From Paracoccaceae bacterium (GTDB taxonomy: Bacteria > Pseudomonadota > Alphaproteobacteria > Rhodobacterales > Rhodobacteraceae), in NCBI GenBank assembly GCA_020441345.1, contig JAGRMK010000362.1, forward strand, positions 1 to 5,851: a stretch of 5,851 nt of DNA, read 5' to 3'. Made by a program: the position numbers and the translations under genes. The notes under the pieces were generated by a model that made no database searches, was not told where the DNA came from, and worked only from the letters and a program-made list of their open reading frames with translations. This document shows positions 1-5,775 of this stretch, one piece after another; within the stretch, counting starts at the first letter, position 1, and every line of letters starts with the position of its first letter.

Positions 1-1322
1 CGTTCACCACCAATGACGACCTCGCCAAGAAAGGCGCGCGGATCATCACCCGCGCCGACGGTGTCACCCTGACCGACAGCGAGGGGCATCAGATCATCGA
101 TGGCATGGCCGGGCTTTGGTGCGTGAACATCGGCTACGGGCGGCAGGAAATGGCCGATGTCGCGGCGCGACAGATGATGGAACTACCGTTTTACAACACG
201 TTCTTCCAGACCAGCCATGTGCCCGCTATCGCCCTGGCCGCGCGCATCGCCGAACTGGCACCCGGCGATTTGAACCACGTGTTCTTTTCCTGCTCGGGAT
301 CCGAAGCGAACGACACCAATATCCGCATGGTGCGCCACTACTGGGCGCTTAAGGGCAAGCCGGAAAAGTCGGTGATCATCAGCCGCAAGAACGGCTATCA
401 CGGGTCGTCGATGGGCAGCGGCAGCTTGGGCGGCATGGCGGGGATGCACGCGCAGGGCGGAATGCCGATCCCCGACATCGTCCATATCGACCAGCCCTAT
501 TGGTACATGGAGGGCGGCGACATGACGCCCGAGGAATTCGGTCTGGCCCGCGCCCGCCAGCTTGAGGACAAGATCCTTGAACTGGGCGTTGACCGCGTCG
601 CGGCCTTCATCGGCGAGCCGATCCAGGGCGCGGGCGGCGTGATCGTTCCGCCCAGCACCTATTGGCCCGAAATCCAGCGCATCTGCGACCAGTATGGCAT
701 CTTGTTGATCGCCGACGAGGTGATCACCGGGTTCGGTCGCACGGGCAACTGGTTCGGCAGTCAGACGATGGGCATTCGCCCGCACATCATGACCATCGCC
801 AAGGGCCTGTCGTCAGGCTATGCGCCGATCGGGGGCTCGGTTGTCTGCGACGAAGTTGCGGCAACCATCGGGGCGGATGAGTTCAACCACGGCTACACCT
901 ATTCCGGGCATCCGGTCTCGGCGGCGGTGGCGCTGGAGAACCTGCGCATCGTCGAAGAGGAAAAGGTGATCGAGCACGTCCGCGATGTCGCCCATCCACA
1001 TCTGGCGAAACGCTGGCACGCGCTGGCCGAGCACCCGCTGGTTGGCGAGACCAGCCTTGTCGGGCTGATGGGGTCGATGGCCTTGAAGCCCGAGGGCAGC
1101 GGCAAGGCCTTTGCCGCGCCCGAGGGCACCGCCGGTTATATCGTGCGCGAACGGTGTTTCGCGAACAACGTGATCATGCGTCATGTCGGCGACCGGATGA
1201 TCATTGCTCCGCCGCTGGTCATCACGCCCGATCAGATCGACGAACTCATCGCGCGCGCAACCAAGGCGCTGGACGAAGGCCATGCACAGCTCAAGTCCGA
1301 AGGGCTGCTGAAAGGCGCCTGA
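1..1322 (+). CDS. Class III PLP-dependent omega-aminotransferase, likely putrescine/amine:pyruvate type (5' end outside window)
   Basis: The reading frame is open from base 3, with family-typical sequence before the ATG at 105, so the true start lies upstream; 439 residues are visible. By family this is a cytosolic PLP enzyme moving an amino group from an amine donor, commonly putrescine or another omega-amine, to pyruvate. Visible landmarks are the SGSEAND cofactor-phosphate loop (294-314), the NGYHGS motif with its active-site Tyr (codon 396-398), the GEPIQGAGG segment, the Asp of IADEV that contacts the PLP ring nitrogen (714-716), the Schiff-base Lys of AKGLSSG (801-803), and an Arg in VIMRH (1179-1181) at the place of the substrate carboxylate-binding Arg. 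The DGMAGLWCVN and ELPFYNTFF blocks match the Chromobacterium omega-transaminase and Pseudomonas SpuC group (about 455-460 aa), so some 15-20 residues are missing. Its stop overlaps the next start, placing it in an amine-degradation operon. Family certain; exact substrate inferred. Confidence 0.93.
   Translation, partial: FTTNDDLAKKGARIITRADGVTLTDSEGHQIIDGMAGLWCVNIGYGRQEMADVAARQMMELPFYNTFFQTSHVPAIALAARIAELAPGDLNHVFFSCSGSEANDTNIRMVRHYWALKGKPEKSVIISRKNGYHGSSMGSGSLGGMAGMHAQGGMPIPDIVHIDQPYWYMEGGDMTPEEFGLARARQLEDKILELGVDRVAAFIGEPIQGAGGVIVPPSTYWPEIQRICDQYGILLIADEVITGFGRTGNWFGSQTMGIRPHIMTIAKGLSSGYAPIGGSVVCDEVAATIGADEFNHGYTYSGHPVSAAVALENLRIVEEEKVIEHVRDVAHPHLAKRWHALAEHPLVGETSLVGLMGSMALKPEGSGKAFAAPEGTAGYIVRERCFANNVIMRHVGDRMIIAPPLVITPDQIDELIARATKALDEGHAQLKSEGLLKGA
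1310..1315 (+). promoter_or_regulatory. Shine-Dalgarno for the FAD oxidoreductase
   Basis: GAAAGG lies six bases before the ATG at 1322, inside the last codons of the aminotransferase gene. It supports 1322 as the start instead of the upstream in-frame ATG at 1154, which would place a long unrelated peptide in front of the FAD-binding domain. The stop of the preceding gene and this start share base 1322 (TGATG), so ribosomes can reinitiate directly. Confidence 0.7.
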
Positions 1323-2623
1323 TGGACCTGCTGACCGTCAATGACCGGAACGGCGCCTACCCGGCGTCGTTCTACGCGCAAGACGCGACGCCCCTGCCAC
1401 GGTTTCCGACGGCGCAGGGCGATCTGTCCTGCGATGTCTGCGTCGTTGGCGGCGGGTTCACCGGGCTCTCTGCGGCGCTGCATCTGGCGGAACGCGGCTA
1501 TGACGTGATCCTGCTGGAGGCGCAGCGCGTCGGTTTTGGTGCCTCTGGCCGCAATGGCGGGCAGGTCGGCACGGGTCAACGGCTGGATCAGGACGCACTG
1601 GAAGAGATGGTGGGCAAAACCGTCGCGCGGGCATTATGGGATCTGGCGCTCGACTCGGTCGCGCTGACCCGTGATCTGGCGCAGCGCCACGCGCCCGATG
1701 CGGGCTTTGCCGACGGCATCATCCACGCCGCGCACAAACCCCGCTACGTGCCCGAAGCCCATGCCTATGCCGAGAAACTGGCGCGCGACTATGGCTATGA
1801 CAAGATCCGCCCGCTGGATCGCGGGCAGATGCGCGAGCTCGTCGGCTCGCCGCTCTATCATGGCGGGGATATCGACATGGGCGCCGGGCACCTGGACCCT
1901 CTGCGCTATGCCTTTGGGTTGGCGCGTGCGGCGCAAGCGGCGGGCGTGCGGATCTTCGAGGGGTCGCGTGTCGCCGCCCTCACAAAGGCCGATCCGGCGC
2001 GCGTTGAAACCGATTCGGCCCGGATCACCGCGCGTTTCGTGGCGTTGGGCTGCAACGGGTATCTGGGGCGACTGGAGCCGACGGTCGCGGCGCGGGTCAT
2101 GCCGATCAACAATTTCGTCGTCGCGACGCGGCCAATGTCCGACGCCGAACGTGACGGGATCATACGCGGCAACCACGCCGTCGCCGATACCAAGTTCGTG
2201 GTGAACTACTTCCGCTTTTCACCTGACAACCGGTTGCTGTTCGGCGGCACGGAATCCTATGGCTATCGCTTTCCAAAGGATATCGCCGCCAAGGTCCGCC
2301 GCCCGTTGGAGCAGCACTTTCCCCAACTCAAGGGAATCGAGATCACCCATGCCTGGGGCGGAACGCTGGGTATCAGCCTGAACAGGATGCCGCATTTCGC
2401 GCGGCTTTCGGGCAATGTGCTGTCGGCTTCGGGGTATTCGGGGCATGGGGTGGCGATGGCGACGCTGGGCGGCAAGCTGCTGGCCGAGGCGATCGGCGGG
2501 CAGGCAGAGCGCTTTGATCTGATGGCGCAGGTGCCAACCCCGGCCTTTCCGGGCGGTGCCAGCCTGCGCTGGCCGCTGCTGGTCGCGGCGATGCTGTGGT
2601 TTTCGCTGCGCGACAAGCTTTAG
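1322..2623 (+). CDS. PuuB-like FAD-dependent amine oxidase (DAO superfamily; gamma-glutamylputrescine oxidase type)
   Basis: This 433-aa protein belongs to the D-amino-acid oxidase (DAO) superfamily. By homology it oxidises an amine such as gamma-glutamylputrescine or a similar polyamine derivative, giving an aldehyde, ammonia and reduced FAD that passes electrons to O2. It is probably cytosolic. Residues 40-70 form the ADP-binding beta-alpha-beta fold with GGGFTG (43-48) and the ribose-binding Glu66. GASGRNGGQ (73-81) is the second conserved FAD block of this subfamily. The C-terminal FAD-contacting part has HAWGGTLG from His343 and SGYSGHG (371-377). The length matches E. coli PuuB (about 426 aa). 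The last 20 residues are rather hydrophobic but too short and late to claim a membrane anchor. The TGATG overlap with the aminotransferase indicates one operon. A gamma-glutamylputrescine synthetase, expected for a full Puu route, is not in view. The substrate is an inference; a glycine or sarcosine-type oxidase is less likely given the subfamily blocks. Confidence 0.9.
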   Translation: MDLLTVNDRNGAYPASFYAQDATPLPRFPTAQGDLSCDVCVVGGGFTGLSAALHLAERGYDVILLEAQRVGFGASGRNGGQVGTGQRLDQDALEEMVGKTVARALWDLALDSVALTRDLAQRHAPDAGFADGIIHAAHKPRYVPEAHAYAEKLARDYGYDKIRPLDRGQMRELVGSPLYHGGDIDMGAGHLDPLRYAFGLARAAQAAGVRIFEGSRVAALTKADPARVETDSARITARFVALGCNGYLGRLEPTVAARVMPINNFVVATRPMSDAERDGIIRGNHAVADTKFVVNYFRFSPDNRLLFGGTESYGYRFPKDIAAKVRRPLEQHFPQLKGIEITHAWGGTLGISLNRMPHFARLSGNVLSASGYSGHGVAMATLGGKLLAEAIGGQAERFDLMAQVPTPAFPGGASLRWPLLVAAMLWFSLRDKL

Positions 2624-2800
2624 GTGCATGATTCGGCCTTTTGGAGGGCCGCAGCGCTGCCGTCGCCGGATCGGCGGGATTTTGCCAAAACAACCCTGGG
2701 TGGACGGTTGCGATAGCGCAACACTTCACGATGCATCCTGGCCCCAAAACGCAAGCGGTTGTGGTTATTGGGCCGCACCCAACAAGGTGCATTAACGGTC

Positions 2801-2817
2801 AGGCAAGAATTGCCTTT
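2801..2817 (+). terminator. Weak terminator-like hairpin or operator before the deacetylase gene
   Basis: AGGCAA and TTGCCT form a perfect six-base-pair stem around GAA, followed by TT and then C residues. The stem is short and the U tract poor, and it lies 178 bases after the oxidase stop. It could equally be a binding site for a regulator of the gene starting at 2881. Confidence 0.25.
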
Positions 2818-2869
2818 CCCCCCCTCGGCACCCCTTCTACGAGTCAATGCAGTTGCCAACACACATGTC

Positions 2870-2875
2870 GGGGGA
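2870..2875 (+). promoter_or_regulatory. Shine-Dalgarno deciding the GTG start of the deacetylase
   Basis: GGGGGA lies five bases before GTG at 2881. A GTG start here gives a clean signal peptide directly at the N-terminus. The ATG at 2865 is in a different frame, and the in-frame ATG at 2641 would add 80 residues of non-protein-like sequence. Confidence 0.55.
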
Positions 2876-2880
2876 CGGGT

Positions 2881-3690
2881 GTGACAGATTTTGACCGCCG
2901 GACGCTGCTGTCCGGGCTGGGAGCGCTGTGCCTGGGGGGCACCGCGAGCCTGAGTATTTCGTCCAGAGCAGACGCTCAGACGGTGCCGGCCGTGCCGATG
3001 CCGCCAGTTCCGCGTCTGACGCATTCGCATGATGTCGTGTCCTTGACCGAAGTCCGCACCAACCGGCCGGCGGTGGCGCTGACCTTTGACGATGGCCCGC
3101 ATCCAACACATACGCCGATGCTGCTGGATATCCTGGCGCGCTACAACGCAAAGGCCACGTTCTACGTGATCGGCCAGATGGTGCGCCGCTATCCCGAGAT
3201 CCTGCATCGCATCGTGGCCGAAGGCCACGAGGTCGGCAATCATACCTGGACGCATCCAACCCTGAGCCGGCTGGGCAATCCGTCGGTTCTCAGCGAAATC
3301 GACCGCACGCAGGAAATCGTCTGGCGCACGGTCGGCGCGCTGCCGGTGACGATGCGTCCGCCCTATGGCGCGATTACCGGGCGTCAGAGCCACATGCTTG
3401 CCGATCAGCGCAGCATTCCGACGATCATGTGGTCGGTGGACACGCAGGACTGGCGTCGACCGGGATCGTCGATTGTCGCCGACCGCATGGTGCGCGGCGC
3501 GCGCGCCGGGGCGGTGATTCTGGCGCATGACATCCACGGTCCGACGGTCCGCGCCATTCCGGCCGCGATCGAAGGCATCGCCGCGCGCGGATTCGACTTT
3601 GTCACCGTGTCCCAGCTTCTGGGCTGGCGTCGCTGGGGGCCGCGCGGCTTGCGCTATGTCAGCGGTCCGGCGAACGAGTATCGCGGCTGA
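2881..3690 (+). CDS. Exported polysaccharide deacetylase (NodB/CE4 family) with Tat-type signal peptide
   Basis: The protein has 269 aa from GTG 2881. CE4 enzymes remove N- or O-acetyl groups from polysaccharides such as peptidoglycan, chitin-like oligomers or xylan, using a metal ion. All five NodB motifs are present: TFDDGP (68-73, Asp70 catalytic base and Asp71 metal ligand), HTWTHP (121-126, His121 and His125 metal ligands), RPPYG (159-163), DTQDW (187-191) and LAHD with His216 as catalytic acid. The N-terminus MTDFDRRTLLSGLG has a twin-arginine pair (6-7), a hydrophobic stretch, and an ADA cleavage site after residue 32. This predicts folded export through Tat to the periplasm or cell surface. 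The mature chain is essentially one NodB domain with a short Pro-rich lead, so no carbohydrate-binding module. It appears monocistronic, ending 18 bases before a hairpin and convergent with the GntR gene. The family is clear; the actual glycan is not readable from the sequence. Confidence 0.92.
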   Translation: MTDFDRRTLLSGLGALCLGGTASLSISSRADAQTVPAVPMPPVPRLTHSHDVVSLTEVRTNRPAVALTFDDGPHPTHTPMLLDILARYNAKATFYVIGQMVRRYPEILHRIVAEGHEVGNHTWTHPTLSRLGNPSVLSEIDRTQEIVWRTVGALPVTMRPPYGAITGRQSHMLADQRSIPTIMWSVDTQDWRRPGSSIVADRMVRGARAGAVILAHDIHGPTVRAIPAAIEGIAARGFDFVTVSQLLGWRRWGPRGLRYVSGPANEYRG

Positions 3691-3708
3691 TCTCCGCGCC
3701 GCGGTGCT

Positions 3709-3738
3709 GACAACGCGGGTTTTCGGGGCTGCGTTGTC
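3709..3738. terminator. Intergenic hairpin between convergent genes, likely bidirectional terminator
   Basis: GACAACGC (3709-3716) pairs perfectly with GCGTTGTC (3731-3738). One G-U and one G-C pair extend the stem inward to ten pairs around a ten-base loop. It starts 18 bases after the deacetylase stop and lies 8 bases beyond the stop of the GntR gene on the other strand. The + strand is followed by GTTTC only, so the U tract is short; the - strand has none. Its position between two converging genes makes a terminator role likely. Confidence 0.55.
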
Positions 3739-3746
3739 GTTTCAGG

Positions 3747-4406
3747 CTATTGCACCAGATGCCGCAGGCCCTGCGTCACATCGGTGCGCAGCGCCAGCCG
3801 CAGTCCGGGTTCGTCGCCGGCCTGAAGCGCCGCCAGGATCATGCGATGATGCGGCGGCGGGGTATTGCGCCGCAGCCGCGAATAGAGCGCGCGCATCGTC
3901 GGGCCCAGTTGCAGCCACAGGGTTTCGACCATCGCCAGCATCGCCGGAGATTGCGCCCGCAAATAGAGAGTGCGGTGAAATTCCAGATTCGTGCGCACAT
4001 ATGTCACCGCATCGCCGCGCAAAACGGCATCGGTGTTGGTCGCGTTGATCGCTTCCATCCGGTCGATCAGCGCAGAATGCGCGCGCGGCATCGCGCGGCT
4101 GCCCAGTTCGGGCTCCAGCAGCGCGCGGATAGACGCCAGTTCCTCGATCCGGTCGTTCGACAGTTCGGGCGTCGAAACCCGCCCCGAGGCGGACATGGTC
4201 AGAGCGCCTTCTGCTACCAGCCGCTGCACCGCCTCGCGCGCGGGGGTCATGCTGACATCGAAATCGCGCCCGATCCCGCGCAGAGTCAGGGCCTGACCGG
4301 GGGCCATTTCGCCGTGCATGACGCGTGACCGCAGTGTGCGGTAAACCCGGTCATGCGCGGACAGGGTCGACGGGTCGGCGGACAGGGGGCGCAAGGTGCG
4401 GTGCAT
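3747..4406 (-). CDS. GntR-family transcriptional regulator, FCD (FadR-type) subfamily
   Basis: This is a 219-aa DNA-binding regulator. Residues 17-80 form the GntR winged helix-turn-helix, with the start HDRVYRTLRSRVMHG and the recognition-helix signature MTPAREAVQRL (53-63). Residues 87-215 are the all-helical FCD ligand-binding domain, with SIRALLEPE (92-100), NLEFHRTLY (140-148) and HHRMILAAL (186-194). FCD domains usually hold a metal through Asp, His, His, His; here these positions read Asn140, His144, His187 and Asp209. Such proteins usually bind a small carboxylate or sugar acid and repress adjacent genes. The gene follows the metalloprotein gene by 30 bases on the same strand, so it may be co-transcribed or use its own promoter in that gap. 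The ATG at 4406 has only a weak ribosome site (AAAAGA), but later Met codons would cut into the DNA-binding domain. The ligand and targets cannot be read from the window. Confidence 0.9.
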   Translation of the reverse strand: MHRTLRPLSADPSTLSAHDRVYRTLRSRVMHGEMAPGQALTLRGIGRDFDVSMTPAREAVQRLVAEGALTMSASGRVSTPELSNDRIEELASIRALLEPELGSRAMPRAHSALIDRMEAINATNTDAVLRGDAVTYVRTNLEFHRTLYLRAQSPAMLAMVETLWLQLGPTMRALYSRLRRNTPPPHHRMILAALQAGDEPGLRLALRTDVTQGLRHLVQ

Positions 4407-4411
4407 GGTCT

Positions 4412-4440
4412 TTTGTGATCACGGATCGGCCCGCCGTCAA
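4412..4440 (-). promoter_or_regulatory. Candidate promoter and palindromic operator of the GntR gene
   Basis: On the - strand TTGACG (4440-4435) is followed after 17 bases by CACAAA (4417-4412), a good -35 with a poor -10 (three of six consensus bases). The perfect palindrome GTGATCAC (4415-4422) overlaps the -10. Its GT...AC ends resemble the half-sites of FadR-type GntR operators, though with four central bases instead of the usual three. Position just before the regulator's start suggests autoregulation. Motif matches only. Confidence 0.3.
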
Positions 4441-4451
4441 GCGCCGTCAAA
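4432..4451. repeat. Ten-base tandem repeat at the 3' end of the metalloprotein gene
   Basis: CGCCGTCAAG and CGCCGTCAAA stand head to tail with nine of ten bases identical. On the - strand each contains TTGACG. The repeat covers the last codons and stop of the metalloprotein gene. It may be a small slippage duplication, and it happens to create the -35-like element used in the candidate GntR promoter. Confidence 0.6.
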
Positions 4452-5138
4452 ACGATACCGATGCAAGGCCGCGCCCTGCGTCTTCAGCCAGCGCCGCGCC
4501 TCTGCATGGCCTGGGAACAGCCGCGCGACCTCGGCCCAGAAGGCGGGCGAGTGGTTCATCTGTGCCAGGTGCGCCACTTCATGAGCCGCGACGTAATCGA
4601 GAATGCGCGGTGGCGCCAGGATCAGCCGCCAACTGAACATCAGATCCCCGGCATGGGTGCACGACCCCCAGCGCGAACGCGTGTCGCGCAGCGTCAGCTT
4701 GCCGGGCGTCCGGCCTAGCGCCCGCGCGTGTACCGCGACCCGTTCCGCCAGCCTGTCGCGGGCCAGCAGCTTGAGAAAGGCCAGTGCCCCGGCTTCCGGG
4801 CGGGTCCGGGGCACGATCAGTTGGGTGCCGTCGATCCTGGCCACACGCACCGCTTGCGGTGATAGAACCAGCATCCGGCCTTCGACCGGAATCGTGGAAC
4901 CCGCGGCAACCTCCTCGGGGCCGTCGATTCCGTCCATCGCGCGCCGCAACCATTCAGCGCGGTCTTGCAAGAAGGCCATGGCCATACGCCGGGTTGTCCG
5001 AGTCGGCAGGGTGAGCGTCACCGCGCCGTCCAGCCGCGACACCTTGAGCGACAGTCGCCGCGCCCGCGCCGAGCGCCGCCACCGCACCGCCAGGGGCGGG
5101 TCGCCGGGCAGAAGGATAACCTCTGGTTCCAATGTCAT
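4437..5138 (-). CDS. YgjP/DUF45-type zinc metalloprotein (M48-like putative metal-dependent hydrolase)
   Basis: The protein has 233 aa from ATG 5138, which is preceded by AAAGGA five bases upstream. The upstream in-frame ATG at 5306 would run across the neighbouring divergent gene's start and is rejected. This family (YgjP-like, DUF45, SprT/WLM-like fold) has a minimal zinc-protease core. Visible are HEVAH (186-190), with two zinc-ligand His and the catalytic Glu187, the third ligand His196 in NHSPAFW, and the family hallmark SRWGSC (155-160). Residues 16-110 form the N-terminal beta-rich part, including the RRSARARRLSLKV stretch. No signal peptide or membrane segment is seen, so it is probably cytosolic. 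The family's substrate is not well established; roles in proteolysis are proposed by fold only. It is divergent from the FYDLN-acid gene and lies just upstream of the GntR gene on the same strand. The C-terminal codons lie in a ten-base tandem repeat. Confidence 0.9.
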   Translation of the reverse strand: MTLEPEVILLPGDPPLAVRWRRSARARRLSLKVSRLDGAVTLTLPTRTTRRMAMAFLQDRAEWLRRAMDGIDGPEEVAAGSTIPVEGRMLVLSPQAVRVARIDGTQLIVPRTRPEAGALAFLKLLARDRLAERVAVHARALGRTPGKLTLRDTRSRWGSCTHAGDLMFSWRLILAPPRILDYVAAHEVAHLAQMNHSPAFWAEVARLFPGHAEARRWLKTQGAALHRYRFDGA

Positions 5139-5256
5139 CGGCGTCCTTTGGGCCAGCCGGGCCCTGCTGTGCCACACAAACACCGATACAAAGGCTTTGA
5201 CAACCCGTTCTACATATGGCAACGCGCGTCGATCCAAAGCTAGGAAAGGGACCTGC
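5139..5256. promoter_or_regulatory. Divergent intergenic region between metalloprotein and FYDLN-acid genes
   Basis: This 118-base gap must carry promoters for both divergent genes unless each is read from elsewhere. A perfect TTGACA stands at 5197-5202 on the + strand, but at normal spacing there is no recognisable -10. An AT-richer CATATG follows too closely. On the - strand TTGTCA overlaps the same bases, again without a convincing -10. The ribosome site of the + gene is AAGGGA (5246-5251), five bases before its ATG. Confidence 0.35.
5144..5149 (-). promoter_or_regulatory. Shine-Dalgarno deciding the metalloprotein start
   Basis: On the - strand AAAGGA is followed by five bases and then ATG at 5138. 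This is the best ribosome site near the N-terminus of the conserved domain, and it argues against the longer open frame beginning at 5306. Confidence 0.75.
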
Positions 5257-5583
5257 ATGCCCAAGGATGAATGGGGTGTGAAGCGACTTTGCCCGACGAC
5301 CGGCAAGCGTTTTTATGACCTGAACAAATCTCCTGTGATCAGCCCTTATACCGGCGAAGTCGTTCCGATCGACGTTCCCGGCCGCAAGGGCAGCACGTCC
5401 AGCGCAAGCGAGGCCGCAAAGGCCAAGCCCAAGGCGAAAGAGGTCATCGATACCGATGATGTCTTGCTGGACGATGATGACGTGACGGTGGAAACCGACG
5501 ACGATCTGCTGGAGGACGAAGACGACGATACGGTCTCGCTCGATGAACTCGGCGATGTCGCGGGCGACGACGACGACAGCTGA
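5257..5583 (+). CDS. FYDLN-acid domain protein (TIGR02300 family), degenerate zinc ribbon with acidic tail
   Basis: This is a 108-aa protein of the alphaproteobacterial TIGR02300 (FYDLN_acid) family, whose function is unknown. Residues 1-40 form the conserved head with WGVKRLCPTTGKRFYDLN, the namesake FYDLN at 19-23. Relatives often carry a CxxC...CxxC zinc-ribbon pattern there. Here only Cys12 remains; the other positions are Thr15, Ser29 and Thr32, so zinc binding is doubtful. Residues 43-61 are a Lys/Ala/Ser-rich linker, and 62-108 are an extremely acidic tail with 25 Asp or Glu in 47 residues and no Lys or Arg. Such a tail could bind basic proteins or mimic nucleic acid, which is speculation. 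There is no signal peptide, so it is likely cytosolic. ATG 5257 has AAGGGA five bases upstream; the frame is open far upstream but that portion is antisense to the metalloprotein gene. It ends at a strong terminator, suggesting a single-gene transcript. Confidence 0.92.
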   Translation: MPKDEWGVKRLCPTTGKRFYDLNKSPVISPYTGEVVPIDVPGRKGSTSSASEAAKAKPKAKEVIDTDDVLLDDDDVTVETDDDLLEDEDDDTVSLDELGDVAGDDDDS

Positions 5584-5609
5584 TCCGCGCTGACCTCTGT
5601 GTTGCAGTC

Positions 5610-5645
5610 GAAAACGGCGGGCCCTTCTGGGGGCTCGCCGTTTTC
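5610..5645 (+). terminator. Strong intrinsic terminator of the FYDLN-acid gene
   Basis: GAAAACGGCGGGCCC (5610-5624) pairs with GGGCTCGCCGTTTTC (5631-5645) as a 15-pair stem with a single G-U pair and a six-base loop, TTCTGG. The right arm ends in TTTTC after a GC-rich core, matching the A run at the foot of the left arm. It begins 26 bases after the stop codon and separates this gene from the tRNA unit. Confidence 0.9.
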
Positions 5646-5714
5646 ATTGCGCATCCCGTTCCGGTGTAGAGTCCGCGGCGCCGCAAAGAACTGCCGGACG
5701 CGGAAATTTTTCGC

Positions 5715-5743
5715 TTGATCTCCCCCGCACGAAACCCTAAACC
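5715..5743 (+). promoter_or_regulatory. Candidate sigma-70-type promoter of the tRNA-Ala gene
   Basis: TTGATC (5715-5720) and TAAACC (5738-5743) are separated by 17 bases. The -35 fits four of six consensus bases and the -10 three of six. Transcription would start near 5750, about 26 bases before the tRNA. It lies downstream of the terminator at 5610-5645, so the tRNA needs its own promoter. I see no gene in the rest of 5646-5775. Confidence 0.45.
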
Positions 5744-5775
5744 GCAGTCGCAGCCGGAAACGGCGGCACCTCGGT

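Larger units (their letters stand above)
2624..2880 (+). other. Intergenic gap with several short inverted repeats, no convincing gene
   Basis: This 257-base gap separates the oxidase from the deacetylase. It is open in the deacetylase frame from 2641, but the predicted peptide looks like random translation. It contains five short dyads: CGGCC/GGCCG at 2634-2651, TTTTG-C-CAAAA at 2680-2690, GTTGCG-ATAG-CGCAAC at 2707-2722, TTGGG/CCCAA at 2768-2782 and AGGCAA-GAA-TTGCCT at 2801-2815. The last is followed by only TT and then a C run, so it is at best a weak terminator. The upstream operon's terminator and the deacetylase promoter should both be here, but I see no good -35/-10 pair. Confidence 0.6.

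Noticed and set aside
105..1322. ATG at 105 as the true start of the aminotransferase
   Set aside because: The frame is open from base 3 and encodes family-typical sequence (TRADGVTLTDSEG) before it, so the gene runs in from outside the window.
2641..2880. N-terminal extension of the deacetylase from ATG 2641
   Set aside because: The translated stretch is not protein-like and would bury the Tat signal peptide 80 residues into the chain; GTG 2881 has a ribosome site and a clean signal.
2881..2985. Lipoprotein signal (Cys17) in the deacetylase
   Set aside because: The residue before the Cys is Leu, not Gly or Ala, so there is no proper lipobox; the ADA site after residue 32 fits signal peptidase I better.
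2620..3537. Long open frame of 305 codons on the - strand opposite the deacetylase
   Set aside because: It is antisense to a gene with all five NodB motifs and shows no recognisable domain; long antisense frames are common in G+C-rich DNA.
5139..5306. Upstream extension of the metalloprotein to ATG 5306
   Set aside because: It would overlap the start of the divergent FYDLN-acid gene, and the ATG at 5138 has a good ribosome site next to the conserved domain.
5671..5699. GTCCG/CGGAC and GCGGCGCCGC palindromes upstream of the tRNA
   Set aside because: Short G+C-rich dyads are expected by chance here, and none is placed sensibly relative to the tRNA promoter or has a U tract.
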